Assembly (NCBI GenBank): GCA_963783945.1
Contig: CAWAPS010000010.1
Coordinates: 1-64,000 of the forward strand
DNA: 64,000 bases
Direction: 5' to 3'
Origin: CAWAPS01 sp963783945
GTDB lineage: Bacteria > Actinomycetota > Acidimicrobiia > Acidimicrobiales > Palsa-688
The stretch's first letter is position 1, and every line of letters starts with the position of its first letter. This document shows, in pieces, positions 1 to 8,675 of this stretch. The position numbers were made by a program, and so were the translations under genes. The notes under the pieces were generated by a model. The model did no database searches and had not been told where the DNA came from. It saw only the letters and a program-made list of their open reading frames with translations.

Positions 1-117
1 GTGGCAAGTGTCTGTGCCTGGATGGCCTGTTGGGGGAGCGGGGTTGGTAGTGGTCGGGGTGACGGTGGGGTTTGTGGGGGTAGTGGTGGTGGATGGTGAT
101 GGGGTTGGGGGTGCTGG

Positions 118-231
118 GTGGTGTTGACGGTGACGGGGTTGTCGAATGCGGAGTATTTGATTTCGTCGGTGGCGTTGAGTATCGATGAGTACTGCGCGGG
201 GGTGGGGGAGTCGCCGGGGGTGTGGGCGGGC
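118..231 (+). pseudogene. MobF (TrwC-type) relaxase, N-terminal fragment
   Basis: The frame from the GTG at 118 reads VLTVTGLSNAEYLISSVAL and then DEY, AGVGESPGVWAG, the usual start of actinobacterial MobF conjugative relaxases (LTVTKL.NAEY...YY.G.GE.PG.W). It breaks off after about 38 codons and runs into an unrelated gene fragment near 229-232. The DNA is strongly G/T-rich, with nearly every codon ending in G, unlike the C-ending codons of the neighbours, which fits foreign origin. The catalytic tyrosines and metal site of the family are absent, so this is only a relic of a conjugative element. The identification rests on a short motif, but the pattern is distinctive. Confidence 0.6.
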
Positions 232-467
232 CCAACTACAAGCGCATCCTGGAGGTGGGCGGCTACGCCGGTACAGCCGAAGCCGCCATCGTCGGTGACG
301 AAGCGGCCGTCCGCAAACAGCTACAGGCGCTGCTCGACGCCGGCGCCACCGACATCTGGGCCGGCATCTTTCCGGTCGGCGAAGGGAAAGACGCCGACAC
401 CTCGCTCCGCCGGACCAAAGACGCGCTCAGAGGCTACTCAGCTCCGCTCCATAACGGCGCTCGCTAG
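229..467 (+). pseudogene. LLM-class F420-dependent oxidoreductase, C-terminal fragment
   Basis: The frame reads PNYKRILEVGG, VGDEAAVRKQLQALLDAGAT and IWAGIFPVGEG, which is the C-terminal end of luciferase-like F420-dependent oxidoreductases (about 290 aa when complete). Only about 78 residues remain. The TIM-barrel body and cofactor-binding parts are missing because the relaxase fragment is joined directly upstream. The natural stop is kept at 465-467. It is a truncated, presumably dead gene. Confidence 0.65.
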
Positions 468-497
468 CCGAGCGGGGACGGTTCTCGCGGGGGCTCA

Positions 498-1381
498 TTG
501 CATAGGTTGCATTATTCACATCTGTGGTGGTCTGGCGTCCTGAGGCGCGGAGAGCTGCCCCTATTGCTTCCGGTGGGCTTCGTCTACGACCGGGCAGGAA
601 GGGTCGCCATCGATTCCGATGCCGGCGTGCAGCACGCGCTCAGACACCTCTTCGCCACCTTCGCTCGCACCTGGTCCGCCCGAGCCACTGTGCAGACCTT
701 CCGAGACGATCCTTGCTCTTTCCGGCACGAGTGTGGACGTGACCCCGCGAAGGGGAGCTGACCTGGATGCCGCTAAACACTGGAGAGTCCTTGACACCTG
801 GCACAACCGTCGATACGCCTGCGCGTCGCCTATTAGCAAAGCCGAACGCGAAAACCACCAGACGGCCGGATCACCAGTGAGAAACTCGGGCCAAAAGACT
901 GGACTGCACTGATATTGGGCACCCATCCTGGCTACGTCACCTGGGAGCAGTTCGAAACAAACAAACGGGTCCTCGCAGCCGGCGCCGGCGCCCACGCCCG
1001 CGCCGGTACCTCCAGTCCGCCCCGCGAAGGCCCAGCCCTGTTACTAGGATTCGTCATCTGTGACGATACGGCAACAAGATGACTAATGGCCATCACCAAC
1101 AAGACCGCGAGGAGACACCTCAGTATCGCTCCATGCACACAGACATCGAAACCGGGTCGCCCGTCTGCCAAGGCGTGCCGGGATCCGCCATCGACCACGA
1201 CATTGTGCAATTCCTCTTCGACACCGTCACACCGCTCAGCTTGGAGACCGCGCTCAAGGTCCAGTCGCAATTGGAAGCCCGCACCGACGAGGCCGACTCG
1301 CTCAGACGTAGCCAGTCGAGCGTGCTCGTCACCGAGCCGAACCGGCACCGCGCCGCTACGCTGCCACCACACGAGGAGTGA
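498..1381 (+). pseudogene. Serine recombinase (resolvase/invertase type) remnant, several frameshifts
   Basis: Pieces of one recombinase appear in order in three frames. GFVYDRAGRVAIDSDAGVQ begins near 570. LFPARVWT and HWRVLDTWHNRRYA follow. HPGYVTWEQFETNKRVLAAG and PPREGPALLLGFVIC run to about 1060. TPQYRSMHTDIETGSPVCQG, SAIDHDIVQFLFDTVTPL and LKVQSQLEARTDEADSLRR end at 1381. This is the recombinase domain, the zinc-ribbon region (its cysteines are partly lost) and the coiled-coil tail of large serine recombinases. The catalytic resolvase domain is absent. At least three frame changes show decay, and it is probably a relic of the element that brought the relaxase fragment. Confidence 0.65.
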
Positions 1382-1565
1382 AGGAGCCCCTGACGGCACG
1401 TTATGGGCGAGTGTGTCCGGAGCGAAGCCCTCAGCGAGACCCCCCTCATCTTCAGCTAACATGGCCGCGATCCCCTCGCAGCCAACAGGATCATTCGGGG
1501 GGCTGACTGCTTCGGCGGCAGTGACGCCGGTTAGTGCGGGTGTGCTCTGGTGGGGAGGAGAGGCG

Positions 1566-2822
1566 ATGGTTAGCCGGGAAGAGAACGACTTGATCACTCG
1601 AGTGGAAGGCGACGCGCCGATGGGGCGGCTGATGCGCGCGAACTACTGGATTCCGTTCGCGTTGTCGGAGAACTTGGTGGCTGGCGATGCGCCGACGCCG
1701 GTGCGCCTGTTCGGCGAGAACTTCGTCGCGTTCCGGGCCGAGAATGGGCAGATCGGGTTCTTCGACGAGCTGTGCCCGCACCGCAGGGCATCGCTGCTTC
1801 TCGCTCGTGTCGAGGGCAACGGGCTGCGCTGCATCTACCACGGCTGGAAGATGGACGTCGCCGGCTCCGTGGTCGAGTGCCCGACGCAGATGGTGCGGAC
1901 CGAGCAGTTCATGGCCGGTGTGAAGGTCCCCCATTTCCCGGTGCGGGAGGTGGGCGGGATGGCCTGGGTGTGGTTCGGTGCTGGCGACGGGCCGGCTTTC
2001 CCCGATCTGCCCTTCGCCGAGGAGTACGGCGTCAACACGAAGGTGACCTTTTCGGTCCTGCCGTGCAACTGGCTACAGGGTCTGGAGGGCGGGCTGGACT
2101 CGGTGCACGGCCCGATCCTCCACCAGGCTTGGTTAGGTGATGCCATCAAGCGTCAGAGCGGGACCAGGGGTACGGGAGGTGCTGAGTTGGCGTTGGCGTC
2201 GACGCCGGTCTACGAGACCGCGTCGGCTCCATACGGGATGACGACGGCCTCTTTGCGTCCCGCGGGTGACGACCGGAGGTTCGTCCGGGTGGCGCACTTC
2301 TTCCTCCCGTTTGTAATCGTGGTGCCGATCGGCTTTGCCGATCACACACAGATCTTTGCCTTCGCACCCGTCGACGACACCCACCACCTACTGTTCTTTG
2401 GCAATTACGGCCACGTGCGGCAGAGCTCGCAGCATGATTTCGGTGCGGTCCGAGATGACGTGCAGCCCGATCCGCGTAGTTTCGCCTCCGTTGTCGGTGA
2501 CCGCTCGAACCGTTGGGGGCAAGACCGTGAGCTGATGAGGGCGGGTCATTTCACGGGCATCGACCGGAGCGTGATCGACGAGGACGCGGTTGTGCAGTCG
2601 AGCATGGGCCCGATCGCCGATCGACCTAACGAGAACCTCTCCCAGACCGATGGCGCCGTGGCCCAGGCCCGCCGGCTATTGCTGGACGCTCTCGCCTCAG
2701 TGGCAGCGGGCGAGCTTCCGCCGGGGAGCGCGCTCGCCGCGGAGGTCCCCCGCATCCCGCATCCCTTCGAGGCGGTGCTCGACGCTGGTGTGTCGTGGCG
2801 TGAGTTCCAGAACGTGAGCTGA
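1566..2822 (+). CDS. Rieske non-haem iron oxygenase, large subunit
   Basis: This is a 418-aa aromatic ring-hydroxylating oxygenase of the phthalate/vanillate oxygenase type. The start is the ATG at 1566, after the ribosome site GGGGAGGAG; the open frame runs further upstream but without similarity. The Rieske [2Fe-2S] cluster ligands are C70-P-H72 and C89-I-Y-H92. The mononuclear iron site is in NWLQGLEGGLDSVHGPILH, with D178, H181 and H186. Such enzymes take electrons from a separate reductase, which is not seen nearby, and add oxygen to or demethylate an aromatic or cyclic substrate. It is intact, although it lies between a recombinase relic and a pseudogene. A degraded second Rieske gene lies at 63230-63470 on the other strand. 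Confidence 0.9.
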   Translation: MVSREENDLITRVEGDAPMGRLMRANYWIPFALSENLVAGDAPTPVRLFGENFVAFRAENGQIGFFDELCPHRRASLLLARVEGNGLRCIYHGWKMDVAGSVVECPTQMVRTEQFMAGVKVPHFPVREVGGMAWVWFGAGDGPAFPDLPFAEEYGVNTKVTFSVLPCNWLQGLEGGLDSVHGPILHQAWLGDAIKRQSGTRGTGGAELALASTPVYETASAPYGMTTASLRPAGDDRRFVRVAHFFLPFVIVVPIGFADHTQIFAFAPVDDTHHLLFFGNYGHVRQSSQHDFGAVRDDVQPDPRSFASVVGDRSNRWGQDRELMRAGHFTGIDRSVIDEDAVVQSSMGPIADRPNENLSQTDGAVAQARRLLLDALASVAAGELPPGSALAAEVPRIPHPFEAVLDAGVSWREFQNVS

Positions 2823-3023
2823 CCCCGACGATCTGCGTCGGTCGCCGACGACGTCGGCGTGAGCTACTGGCTCGATACCGGTCCGCAACTTCTACGAGGA
2901 TGTGCCAGCCGAACACCCGCGGTCGACTTGCGCACACCGGCCTCGCTGGAAGAGGTACCGCGTTCGAGCAACGTACAAGCGGCCAAGACTCCGACGTCGA
3001 GGTATTAGCGGATTCTCGGGCTT

Positions 3024-3668
3024 TTGACTCCAACATTGGCGAGGTGTGCATCCGGCATGCGGGCGCAGTTCATGGAGTTCGCTCAGGAAAAATCAAGCTG
3101 TCAGGGCGGCACGGCGCCGGAGGCAATCGACTCCTGGAGCCGCTCGTCGCCGCTGAGGCCTCCGACGTTCGTGTCTTGTCGAGCGAGTGCGACGACGCCG
3201 AACGCCACGGGGTTTTTATCGACTCGCTCCATCAGGATGCCGGGTTCGAGTCCCACGCGGATCGGGCGTCTGGGGCTGAAGGGCCGTGGCCGCATCGTTT
3301 CGCGCATGCTCGCCAGCGAGGTGCCGCTCGGCCACGACGGTTCCCCCAAGCGCGGCCTGATCGTCTCACCATACATCCGGCGAGCCATGCCGAGCCGGGG
3401 CCGAAGCGTGCGACGTGATGCCCCGCCTCTACAGGTTCCTGATCGACCATGGCGGCACCAACTGCCGTCTCTATGTGCTCGACGTCGCCAGCAGCTGGAC
3501 GGGCGCGCTGCTTGGTTGCTGGAAGGCGGAGACCATGACCACCCTCGGCCGGGTGCTGGACGCCTTCGCTTCCATCCCTGAAGGCCAGACGCTGGCCGGC
3601 ATTTTTGCGTCAGCGGGACCCCGGTGAGCCTCGGGTGGAGCGGCCTCTACCGCGACCTTGGCCTGTAG
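3024..3668 (+). pseudogene. Broken paralogue of the 218-aa protein at 6559-7215
   Basis: Stretches in several frames match the intact protein at 6559-7215 along its length. TLARCASGMRAQFMEFAQ matches TLARCSPGRRAQLVELAR. Then come GAGGNRLLEPLVAAEASDV, RIVSRMLASEVPLGHDG with GLIVSPYIRR, HGGTNCRLYVLD and IPEGQTLAGI. The last piece, PVSLGWSGLYRDLGL before a stop at 3666, matches PVSIIWGGVYRDLQI. At least four frame changes occur, so it cannot give a working product. It lies directly downstream of the Rieske gene, as the intact copy lies upstream of the SMP-30 gene. Confidence 0.7.
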
Positions 3669-4074
3669 CGAGCGAGCCTCATACCAGCAAGTCGCTACGC
3701 TGGAATAAGGCTGCTGGGATCACTCTTGAGCAATCCCAGCCCGGTTCCGTCTCCAACCAAGGGTGCGCGGGTGAACTAATCGCCGATGTATGGAGAAAAC
3801 CGCATGGACCACAACCGCGCGTGCAGATCGTGATCGCGGCGGTGGCCTCCGTCGGAGGGCCGGCGAGACCAGTCCGGCTGGCAAGGACCGGTGGATGTGA
3901 TACTGGCCCGGCTGACCGCGATGTGCGCCGAGCCGTCTCCCGCTGGCCCCGGCTGATCGAGCAGGTGGAGGGGTCCAAGACCCTCACCGCCACCATCGTC
4001 GGCGGCAAGATCGAGCCGTAATCCAGTGGTGAAACTCAAGACCCGCCCCTCGGAGCGCGGCCCGGAAGGGGGAG

Positions 4075-4434
4075 AAGCCCGGGTATTTCGAGGTTCTGAG
4101 GGACGATCCTTCAATCAGCTCGGGACCGGCCGTGTCTCGGTTGACGAATCTCATCGAGCGCCGGATGGAGCTGATTCACCACGACCTCGCTGAAAACCGG
4201 CTGTACTAGCAGGACCACGTACTTTTCGGAGGACCGGCTCAAATCCCTCAGCGTCATCCACGAAGAAGTTCATGCTCGTTGGCTGGCATTGTCAAAGCGG
4301 GTATCGCGGACGGAAGCTTCGACGTGGACGGGGAGCCGTCGGTCGCCGCTTACAGCGTCCTCGCCCTCATCTACTTCACCACCCGGTGGTGCCGGGCCGT
4401 CCGGCCCCCCTGGATTCGCGAGGTCGACGACTGA
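4075..4434 (+). pseudogene. TetR-family regulator, C-terminal remnant
   Basis: Frames in this stretch read YFEVLRDDPS, RLTNLIERRMELIHHDLAEN, YFSEDRLKSLSVIHEEVHAR and VKAGIADGSFDVDGEPSVAA followed by YSVLALIYFTTRWC. The last piece (IADGSF.VD.P..AA...L......RW) is the typical end of the TetR ligand-binding domain. The DNA-binding helix-turn-helix is not found and there are at least two frame changes and a stop. It may once have controlled the VOC gene or the Rieske gene, but this is inference. Confidence 0.5.
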
Positions 4435-4573
4435 CACAAGCGGTTCAGCCTCAAGGCACCGGAGGCAGGGGAATAGCGTCTGCAGCGGGGAAACTCCGAG
4501 GAATCTGACCAGCGACCCGCCCGCCTTTGAGCCATCTTCACCCCCGTAGAGCCTGAGCCCTTATCGTAGTGGC

Positions 4574-5044
4574 ATGAGTGATTCCGGTGAACCGGCCACA
4601 CAGATTTCTCATCTTGGGATTTGCGTTTCGGACATGCGAAGGTCCATCGAGTTCTACACGATGGCGCTGGGCTTCGAGGAAGGTCGTCAGTTTCGGGTCG
4701 GCGGCAAGGAGGTCGCTGCACTGGCAGAGATCCCTCTGGATGATGTCGAGCTGGATGGTCAGTACATCTCGAAGGGATCGCTGACGGTCGAGTTGATGGC
4801 ATGGCCGACCTGTGGTACGGCTGGCCCGGCGTCACGAACGCGCAATACGCTTGGCCTCACCCATATGGCTCTTCAAGTCAAGGACTTACGAGCGGTGGAG
4901 AAGCGGATGCTTGAATATGGTGCATCGGTCGTTGAATCCAGCCGAAGTCAGGTCATGAGGGGAACCGAGAAGATAGATCTGTTGGTTCTGACTGACCCAG
5001 ACGGAATCCGGATCGAGCTGATGGAGATCACCCACCGAGGTTGA
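4574..5044 (+). CDS. VOC-family (glyoxalase/dioxygenase fold) protein
   Basis: This is a 156-aa protein with the paired beta-alpha-beta-beta-beta modules of the vicinal oxygen chelate fold. HLGICVSDMRRSIEFYTMAL opens the first module and THMALQVKDLRAVEKRM the second, and DPDGIRIELMEI is the usual C-terminal strand. Such proteins bind a divalent metal and act as glyoxalases, isomerases, extradiol dioxygenases or epimerases. Candidate ligands are H14, H97 and the C-terminal glutamate of ELME. The length fits a one-chain, two-module enzyme. The exact reaction cannot be told. It is isolated between pseudogenes, but its context of oxygenases and amidohydrolases suggests catabolism of ring-derived compounds. 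Confidence 0.8.
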   Translation: MSDSGEPATQISHLGICVSDMRRSIEFYTMALGFEEGRQFRVGGKEVAALAEIPLDDVELDGQYISKGSLTVELMAWPTCGTAGPASRTRNTLGLTHMALQVKDLRAVEKRMLEYGASVVESSRSQVMRGTEKIDLLVLTDPDGIRIELMEITHRG

Positions 5045-5064
5045 ATTCCATGGGTGGGGGCGCC

Positions 5065-5502
5065 CGGTGCAGGCATGGTCATTACCGGAGTCGTGGACCG
5101 GGTGCTCGATCGTGTCACATTCCCGCGTCGGTAGAAACGGTTCGTTGGGTTCGGGACCACGGGATGAAGGGAGTGAACTTCCCGCCGCCCACGAGCAACC
5201 CTGCCGCCGTACGAGGATCAGGCTTGGAACCCGTTGTTTGAAGTTTGCGCCGACCTCGCGATGCCGTTGACGACCCATGTGGGCGGGGCGGCGTTTGCTC
5301 CCGGTTATAGCGGTCCGGCCATGCCCGGAAGGTCGTCGGCGAGAATGCCGTCACCTGCTATGGCCTGGACCGGGATGCTGTCCGTCGTGTCGCCGAGCGG
5401 GTTGGGCCGACCATTGCGGAGCTGACGAGCCGGCCGGATCTCGGTCTTGTCCCGGACCGCTACACGGGCTTGGGCTTCCGAATCAAAGGGACCTGGGCAT
5501 GA
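5065..5502 (+). pseudogene. Amidohydrolase-2 family remnant with internal deletion
   Basis: RWVRDHGMKGVNFPPP near 5145 and a shifted frame with LTTHVGG near 5270 match the middle of amidohydrolase-2 (PF04909) proteins such as the intact gene at 51479-52819. The frame from 5329 to the stop at 5500-5502, reading KVVGENAVTCYGLDRDAVRR and then TIAELTSRPDLGLVPD, matches their C-terminus. About half of the barrel, including the conserved GSDFPH segment, is missing between the two pieces. Confidence 0.6.
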
Positions 5503-5711
5503 TCGTGTTTTCGGAAGGCTCCTGTTGAACTGGTGCTGGTTCGGCTCGAAATTTGTCCCCTAGGGCCTGACTCCAGGACGGTCCTTGATCCCCCGAGAGT
5601 TGGCCAGTGCAGGGATCGCCGACTCGAGGGCCCGGATCAGCCGGGGGCGGGTCTCGCGGGAGTCGATCAGGTCCAGTACCGCGAGGCTCTCCCAACCGGA
5701 GAGGGTGAGGT
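5503..5711. other. No gene recognised; short minus-strand open frame
   Basis: A minus-strand frame in 5560-5710 reads LSGWESLAVLDLIDSRE and LIRALESAIPALANSRG. It looks protein-like, but I do not recognise a family and see no start signal. It may be another gene fragment inserted between the amidohydrolase and phosphotransferase remnants. Confidence 0.3.
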
Positions 5712-6143
5712 CAAGCGCTGCAGGCGGGGCGCTTCGGGCGGCCGGATGGCTTCCAGGAGCGGCAGGTGGACTGGTGGACATCGCTGTTCGAGCAGATCAG
5801 AGTGCTCGAGCTCGAGGGGATGGACGTGGTCACCGGATGGCTTCGGACCCACAAGCCGCTCGACTACATCCCGGGCCTCAAACACGGCGACTACGCATTC
5901 TCGAAGGTCATGTTCCACATGACGGCGCCGGCGAAGCTGGCGGCCATCGTTGACTGGGAGATGGGCACGATCGGCGATCCGAGGCTCGACCTCGCCGGGC
6001 TGCTCGGCAGCAGGCAGGAGACACCTCGGTGCCAGAGCCGAGGACGACCCCGAGCTGAAGAGCTTCGGGACCACGGTCGCCCGGGCCATGAAAGACGGAG
6101 CGATGACCTCCTCCGCGGGCATGGGGGCACTGTCGTTATGGTA
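5712..6143 (+). pseudogene. Aminoglycoside-phosphotransferase-like (APH) family remnant
   Basis: The frame reads FGRPDGFQERQVDWW, GMDVVTGWLRTHKP, the catalytic loop GLKHGDYAFSKVMFH and the metal-binding IVDWEMGTIGDPRLDLAGLL. It then shifts frame to AEDDPELKSFGTTVARAMK, with a stop at 6141-6143. These are the Brenner-type motifs (H-G-D and D-W-E) of APH/choline-kinase-like phosphotransferases of the acyl-CoA dehydrogenase 10/11 type, which often accompany acyl-CoA catabolism. The N-terminal ATP-binding lobe is missing and a frameshift lies near 6010. Confidence 0.65.
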
Positions 6144-6217
6144 ATGCCGCCGCGAGCCGAGCTTGCTCTGCGGGGCCTGAGGGGGCGCGACAGCCGATTG
6201 CACTCGTCGTCAGCCCG

Positions 6218-6300
6218 CGGCGGCGTCGATGAGCTGGTCGGCCACCCAGGTGCGGTTCGGTGACCATGAGGTCGCGGCCCGTGTCGATCTTCCAGAGAGT
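6218..6300 (-). pseudogene. Alpha/beta hydrolase, C-terminal scrap
   Basis: On the minus strand the DNA reads LWKIDTGRDLMVTEPH and, after a one-base shift, VADQLIDAAAG with a stop. This matches the end of many alpha/beta hydrolases (IDTGHD.M..EP..VAD.L), in which the histidine of GHD is the catalytic one; here it is arginine. Only about 28 codons remain. Confidence 0.4.
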
Positions 6301-6558
6301 CGCGGAGGCGCCGCATAGTATCGGAGGATGGCGGCACAGTAACGGAGGTTGCCGGCACGGTGGCGCTGGCGACGCGATCGCCTTTAGGGTCGGCGACGCT
6401 GCGGCCTTCGGCGACGTCGCGGCTCGGATCGGACGGACGATCGACGGAACGACGACGGCGCCCGATGTCTTCCTGGTGCCGGGAGACTATGTTGGCCTAG
6501 GTGTCTGGGCCGATGGCACCTGGGCCTGATCGGCTGTGATGACGAAGGGAGTTGTCGG
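6301..6558 (+). other. Unrecognised short open frame, probably a gene remnant
   Basis: The plus frame ending at 6529 reads DAIAFRVGDAAAFGDVAARI and later PDVFLVPGDYVGLGVWADG before its stop. It has coding-like composition but no start signal and no family I recognise. It ends 29 bp before the ATG at 6559. Confidence 0.25.
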
Positions 6559-7215
6559 ATGTCGATGATCAGCACCACGCTGGCGCGGTGCTCGCCGGGT
6601 CGGCGTGCGCAGCTGGTCGAGTTGGCGCGGGACGCTGCGAAGCTTTTCGATCGCTACGGTGCCGGACCCACCCGGCTCCTCGAACCGATCAATGCCGGCC
6701 CGGACTCGGATGTGTATGCGCTGGCGACAGAGTTCGAGGGCGACCTGGCGTACGGCTCGTTCGCCGACGCGGTCTACCGTGACCAGGAGTTCGAGCGGTT
6801 CGAGATCCGCTGCTGGGCCGGTGACAGCCCGTGGACGCTGGTCTCTCGCATGCTCCAGACCGAGCTGCCGCTCGGACGGGAGGGCCCATCGGATCGGGGC
6901 GTGATCGTGACCGCGTATGTCCGGCGGGTCGTGCCCGGCAGTTTCGAGGACGCGCTCGGGCTGCTGGCCAGCATGTTCAGCTTCCTCGAGGAACACGGCG
7001 GGTCGAACTGCCGTCTCTTCCAGCTCGATTCGGCGGGTCCGCGCACCGGCGAGGTGCTGGCCACATGGGAGTGCGGCAGCATGCTCGCCCGCGGCGTCGT
7101 ACACGAAGCCTTCCTGTCGACACCGGAGGGTCAGTTGATCGGTGCCCGTATGGCGTCGGCTGACAGCCCGGTGAGCATCATCTGGGGTGGCGTGTACCGC
7201 GACCTGCAGATCTAG
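6559..7215 (+). CDS. Conserved protein with probable tandem ferredoxin-like (dimeric alpha+beta barrel) domains
   Basis: This is a 218-aa soluble protein with no signal peptide or membrane segment. The start at 6559 follows GAAGGGA with about ten bases between. Two similar halves can be seen, each with a helix and paired strands: RRAQLVELARDAAKLFDRYG in the first, and a second half beginning near residue 115 with LLASMFSFLEEHGGSNCRLF. This looks like two NIPSNAP/EthD-type domains, but I infer it from pattern only. A broken paralogue lies at 3024-3668. Its stop is 9 bp from the converging SMP-30 gene. Function unknown; related folds act as small monooxygenases or isomerases in aromatic and polyketide catabolism. 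Confidence 0.75.
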   Translation: MSMISTTLARCSPGRRAQLVELARDAAKLFDRYGAGPTRLLEPINAGPDSDVYALATEFEGDLAYGSFADAVYRDQEFERFEIRCWAGDSPWTLVSRMLQTELPLGREGPSDRGVIVTAYVRRVVPGSFEDALGLLASMFSFLEEHGGSNCRLFQLDSAGPRTGEVLATWECGSMLARGVVHEAFLSTPEGQLIGARMASADSPVSIIWGGVYRDLQI

Positions 7216-7223
7216 GAGCCGAA

Positions 7224-8078
7224 CTAGGGCAGGCCTGCGTGGCGGACGTCGACCTGTGTGATCCAGATGCGGCCGTCGCCGGGCTGTGCGGTAGTCGGCC
7301 AACCTGAGCAACTGAACACGAAAAGGGTGCGACCGTCCGTCCCGCCGAGGGTGCAGGCCCACGGCGTCGGCTCCGGGATCTCGATCGTCGCGGTGATCCC
7401 TCCGCCTTCGACGACGCGGGCCACATGGGTCGCGACGCAGTTGGCGAACCAGATCCCACCGTCGGCGTCGAGGGTGCAGCCGTCGGGGTTGTGCCCCTCG
7501 CCCATGTCAGCCCACATGCGGCCGGGGCCGAGTGAGCCGTCCGCCGCGATCGGGAAAGCGCGGTAGCGGTGCGCATAGGACTCGCCGACGATCAGGGTCG
7601 CGCTGTCGGATGTGATCACCGCCCCATTCGCCACCGCCAGGTCCTTTGCTCCTACCGCGACGCGCCCGTCGGGGTGCGCGACCGCCAGGTCGGCCGTGCG
7701 CATCGGCTCGCCTCCCAGCAGGTCGCTGCCCAGGTTGCCGACGTAGGCTGTGCCGTCGCGCCCGACGACCATGTCATTAGCGTCATAGGTCGAAACACCG
7801 GCGAGGTCGGCATGCACCACCAGCTTCCCGTCGGGCTCGCGCCGCAGGACCAGCATCTTGTGCATCGACACGATCAGCAGCCGTCCATCCGGGAGCCACC
7901 CCAGACCGCTCGGCGAATCGTCGTCGAGCTGTGCCTCCACTCGCACCTCGCCGGTCAGATCAACGCTCGCCACCCGTCCGGTCACGAGATCGGAGAACCA
8001 CAATCGGTCGTCACGCCACCGAGGACTCTCGACATAGCCGAGCTCGTCTTCGAGGAACAGCTCCACCTTTTCTGACAC
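7224..8078 (-). CDS. SMP-30/gluconolactonase/LRE family protein
   Basis: This six-bladed beta-propeller lactonase has about 284 aa. Conserved elements are the metal-binding glutamate in YVESPRWRDDRLWFSDL, PSGLGWLPDGRLLIVSM, the YDANDMVVGRDGTAYVGNLG blade, NPDGCTLDADGGIWFAN and PWACTLGGTDGRTLFV. The family hydrolyses sugar or other lactones using one divalent metal. I chose the GTG at 8078 because AAGGGGG lies five bases upstream; an in-frame ATG at 8105 is the alternative. A palindromic site lies about 150 bp upstream at 8231-8248. A scrap of a second SMP-30 gene lies at 8596-8660 on the same strand. Confidence 0.85.
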   Translation of the reverse strand: MSEKVELFLEDELGYVESPRWRDDRLWFSDLVTGRVASVDLTGEVRVEAQLDDDSPSGLGWLPDGRLLIVSMHKMLVLRREPDGKLVVHADLAGVSTYDANDMVVGRDGTAYVGNLGSDLLGGEPMRTADLAVAHPDGRVAVGAKDLAVANGAVITSDSATLIVGESYAHRYRAFPIAADGSLGPGRMWADMGEGHNPDGCTLDADGGIWFANCVATHVARVVEGGGITATIEIPEPTPWACTLGGTDGRTLFVFSCSGWPTTAQPGDGRIWITQVDVRHAGLP

Positions 8079-8230
8079 CGGCACCCCCTTTCGCTTTCCG
8101 CCCATTCTTGTCCGCGAGAGATCGCTGCCTGCAATCGGGCAAAGTGCACTAACGCCAAGCGTGCACCCGGCCGCAGCGACATGTCATGAGAGAAGACAGC
8201 AGCCGCCAACTATCGTGCTTACGCTACGTA

Positions 8231-8248
8231 TTGTACTGACCGGTACAA
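8231..8248. promoter_or_regulatory. Palindromic operator-like site (TTGTAC-N6-GTACAA)
   Basis: A perfect inverted repeat with 6-bp arms, TTGTAC and GTACAA, and the spacer TGACCG. It lies in the AT-richer gap upstream of the SMP-30 gene. Its size and symmetry fit a TetR-family operator. No intact TetR gene is adjacent. Confidence 0.45.
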
Positions 8249-8595
8249 ACGCAAGATCGCTAACCCGCACGAGTGGGAGTCATCTGTATGATCAGGAGGT
8301 CCCAGCCCCGCACTTCGATCACCTCGTACCACGGCTGGGTGGATCGCGTCGAGAAGACCGTTACGTTCTTGACATGTCCCGCCCTAAGACAAGCGCGCCG
8401 ACGCAAGTGGCCTCTATCCGTTACTGCTCGGCTCGAACCCGGTGGACTTCTAGGGGCAGCCGCGGATCCCCGACCGGAGATACTTCCCGCGGGCGCCGAT
8501 GCCCGGAGCGGCCTTTGGGGGTTTCTTCCTGCTGTGCCAGCCCCGGTAGGTGGCGGCCACTGGGAACTCTCCGCGGAGGTTTTGATTCCAACCAG
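8249..8595. other. Gap without a recognisable gene
   Basis: There are open frames on both strands but no family, start signal or repeat that I can support. A minus-strand frame reads WYEVIEVRGWDLLIIQMTP near 8280-8340, which may be the end of a lost gene. Confidence 0.3.
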
Positions 8596-8660
8596 ATGCC
8601 GCCTTCCGCGTCGAGTGAGCAACCGTCCGGGTTGCGCCCGGGACCGAGGTCCGTCGACGG
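8596..8660 (-). pseudogene. SMP-30 family fragment
   Basis: The minus strand reads DLGPGRNPDGCSLDAEGGIW, almost the same as MGEGHNPDGCTLDADGGIWF in the intact SMP-30 protein at 7224-8078. Neither end continues the similarity. It is the scrap of a second copy, left just downstream of the FAD oxidoreductase gene. Confidence 0.5.
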
Positions 8661-8675
8661 ACGGCCCCGCCGGGC

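Noticed and set aside
118..543. A single 141-codon open frame at the start of the window
   Set aside because: Only the first 38 codons look like protein (relaxase). After the junction the frame is out of step with the real LLM oxidoreductase fragment, so the long frame is accidental.
561..995. Minus-strand open frame of 144 codons
   Set aside because: It lies opposite the serine recombinase relic, has no family pattern or ribosome site and is a shadow of plus-strand sequence.
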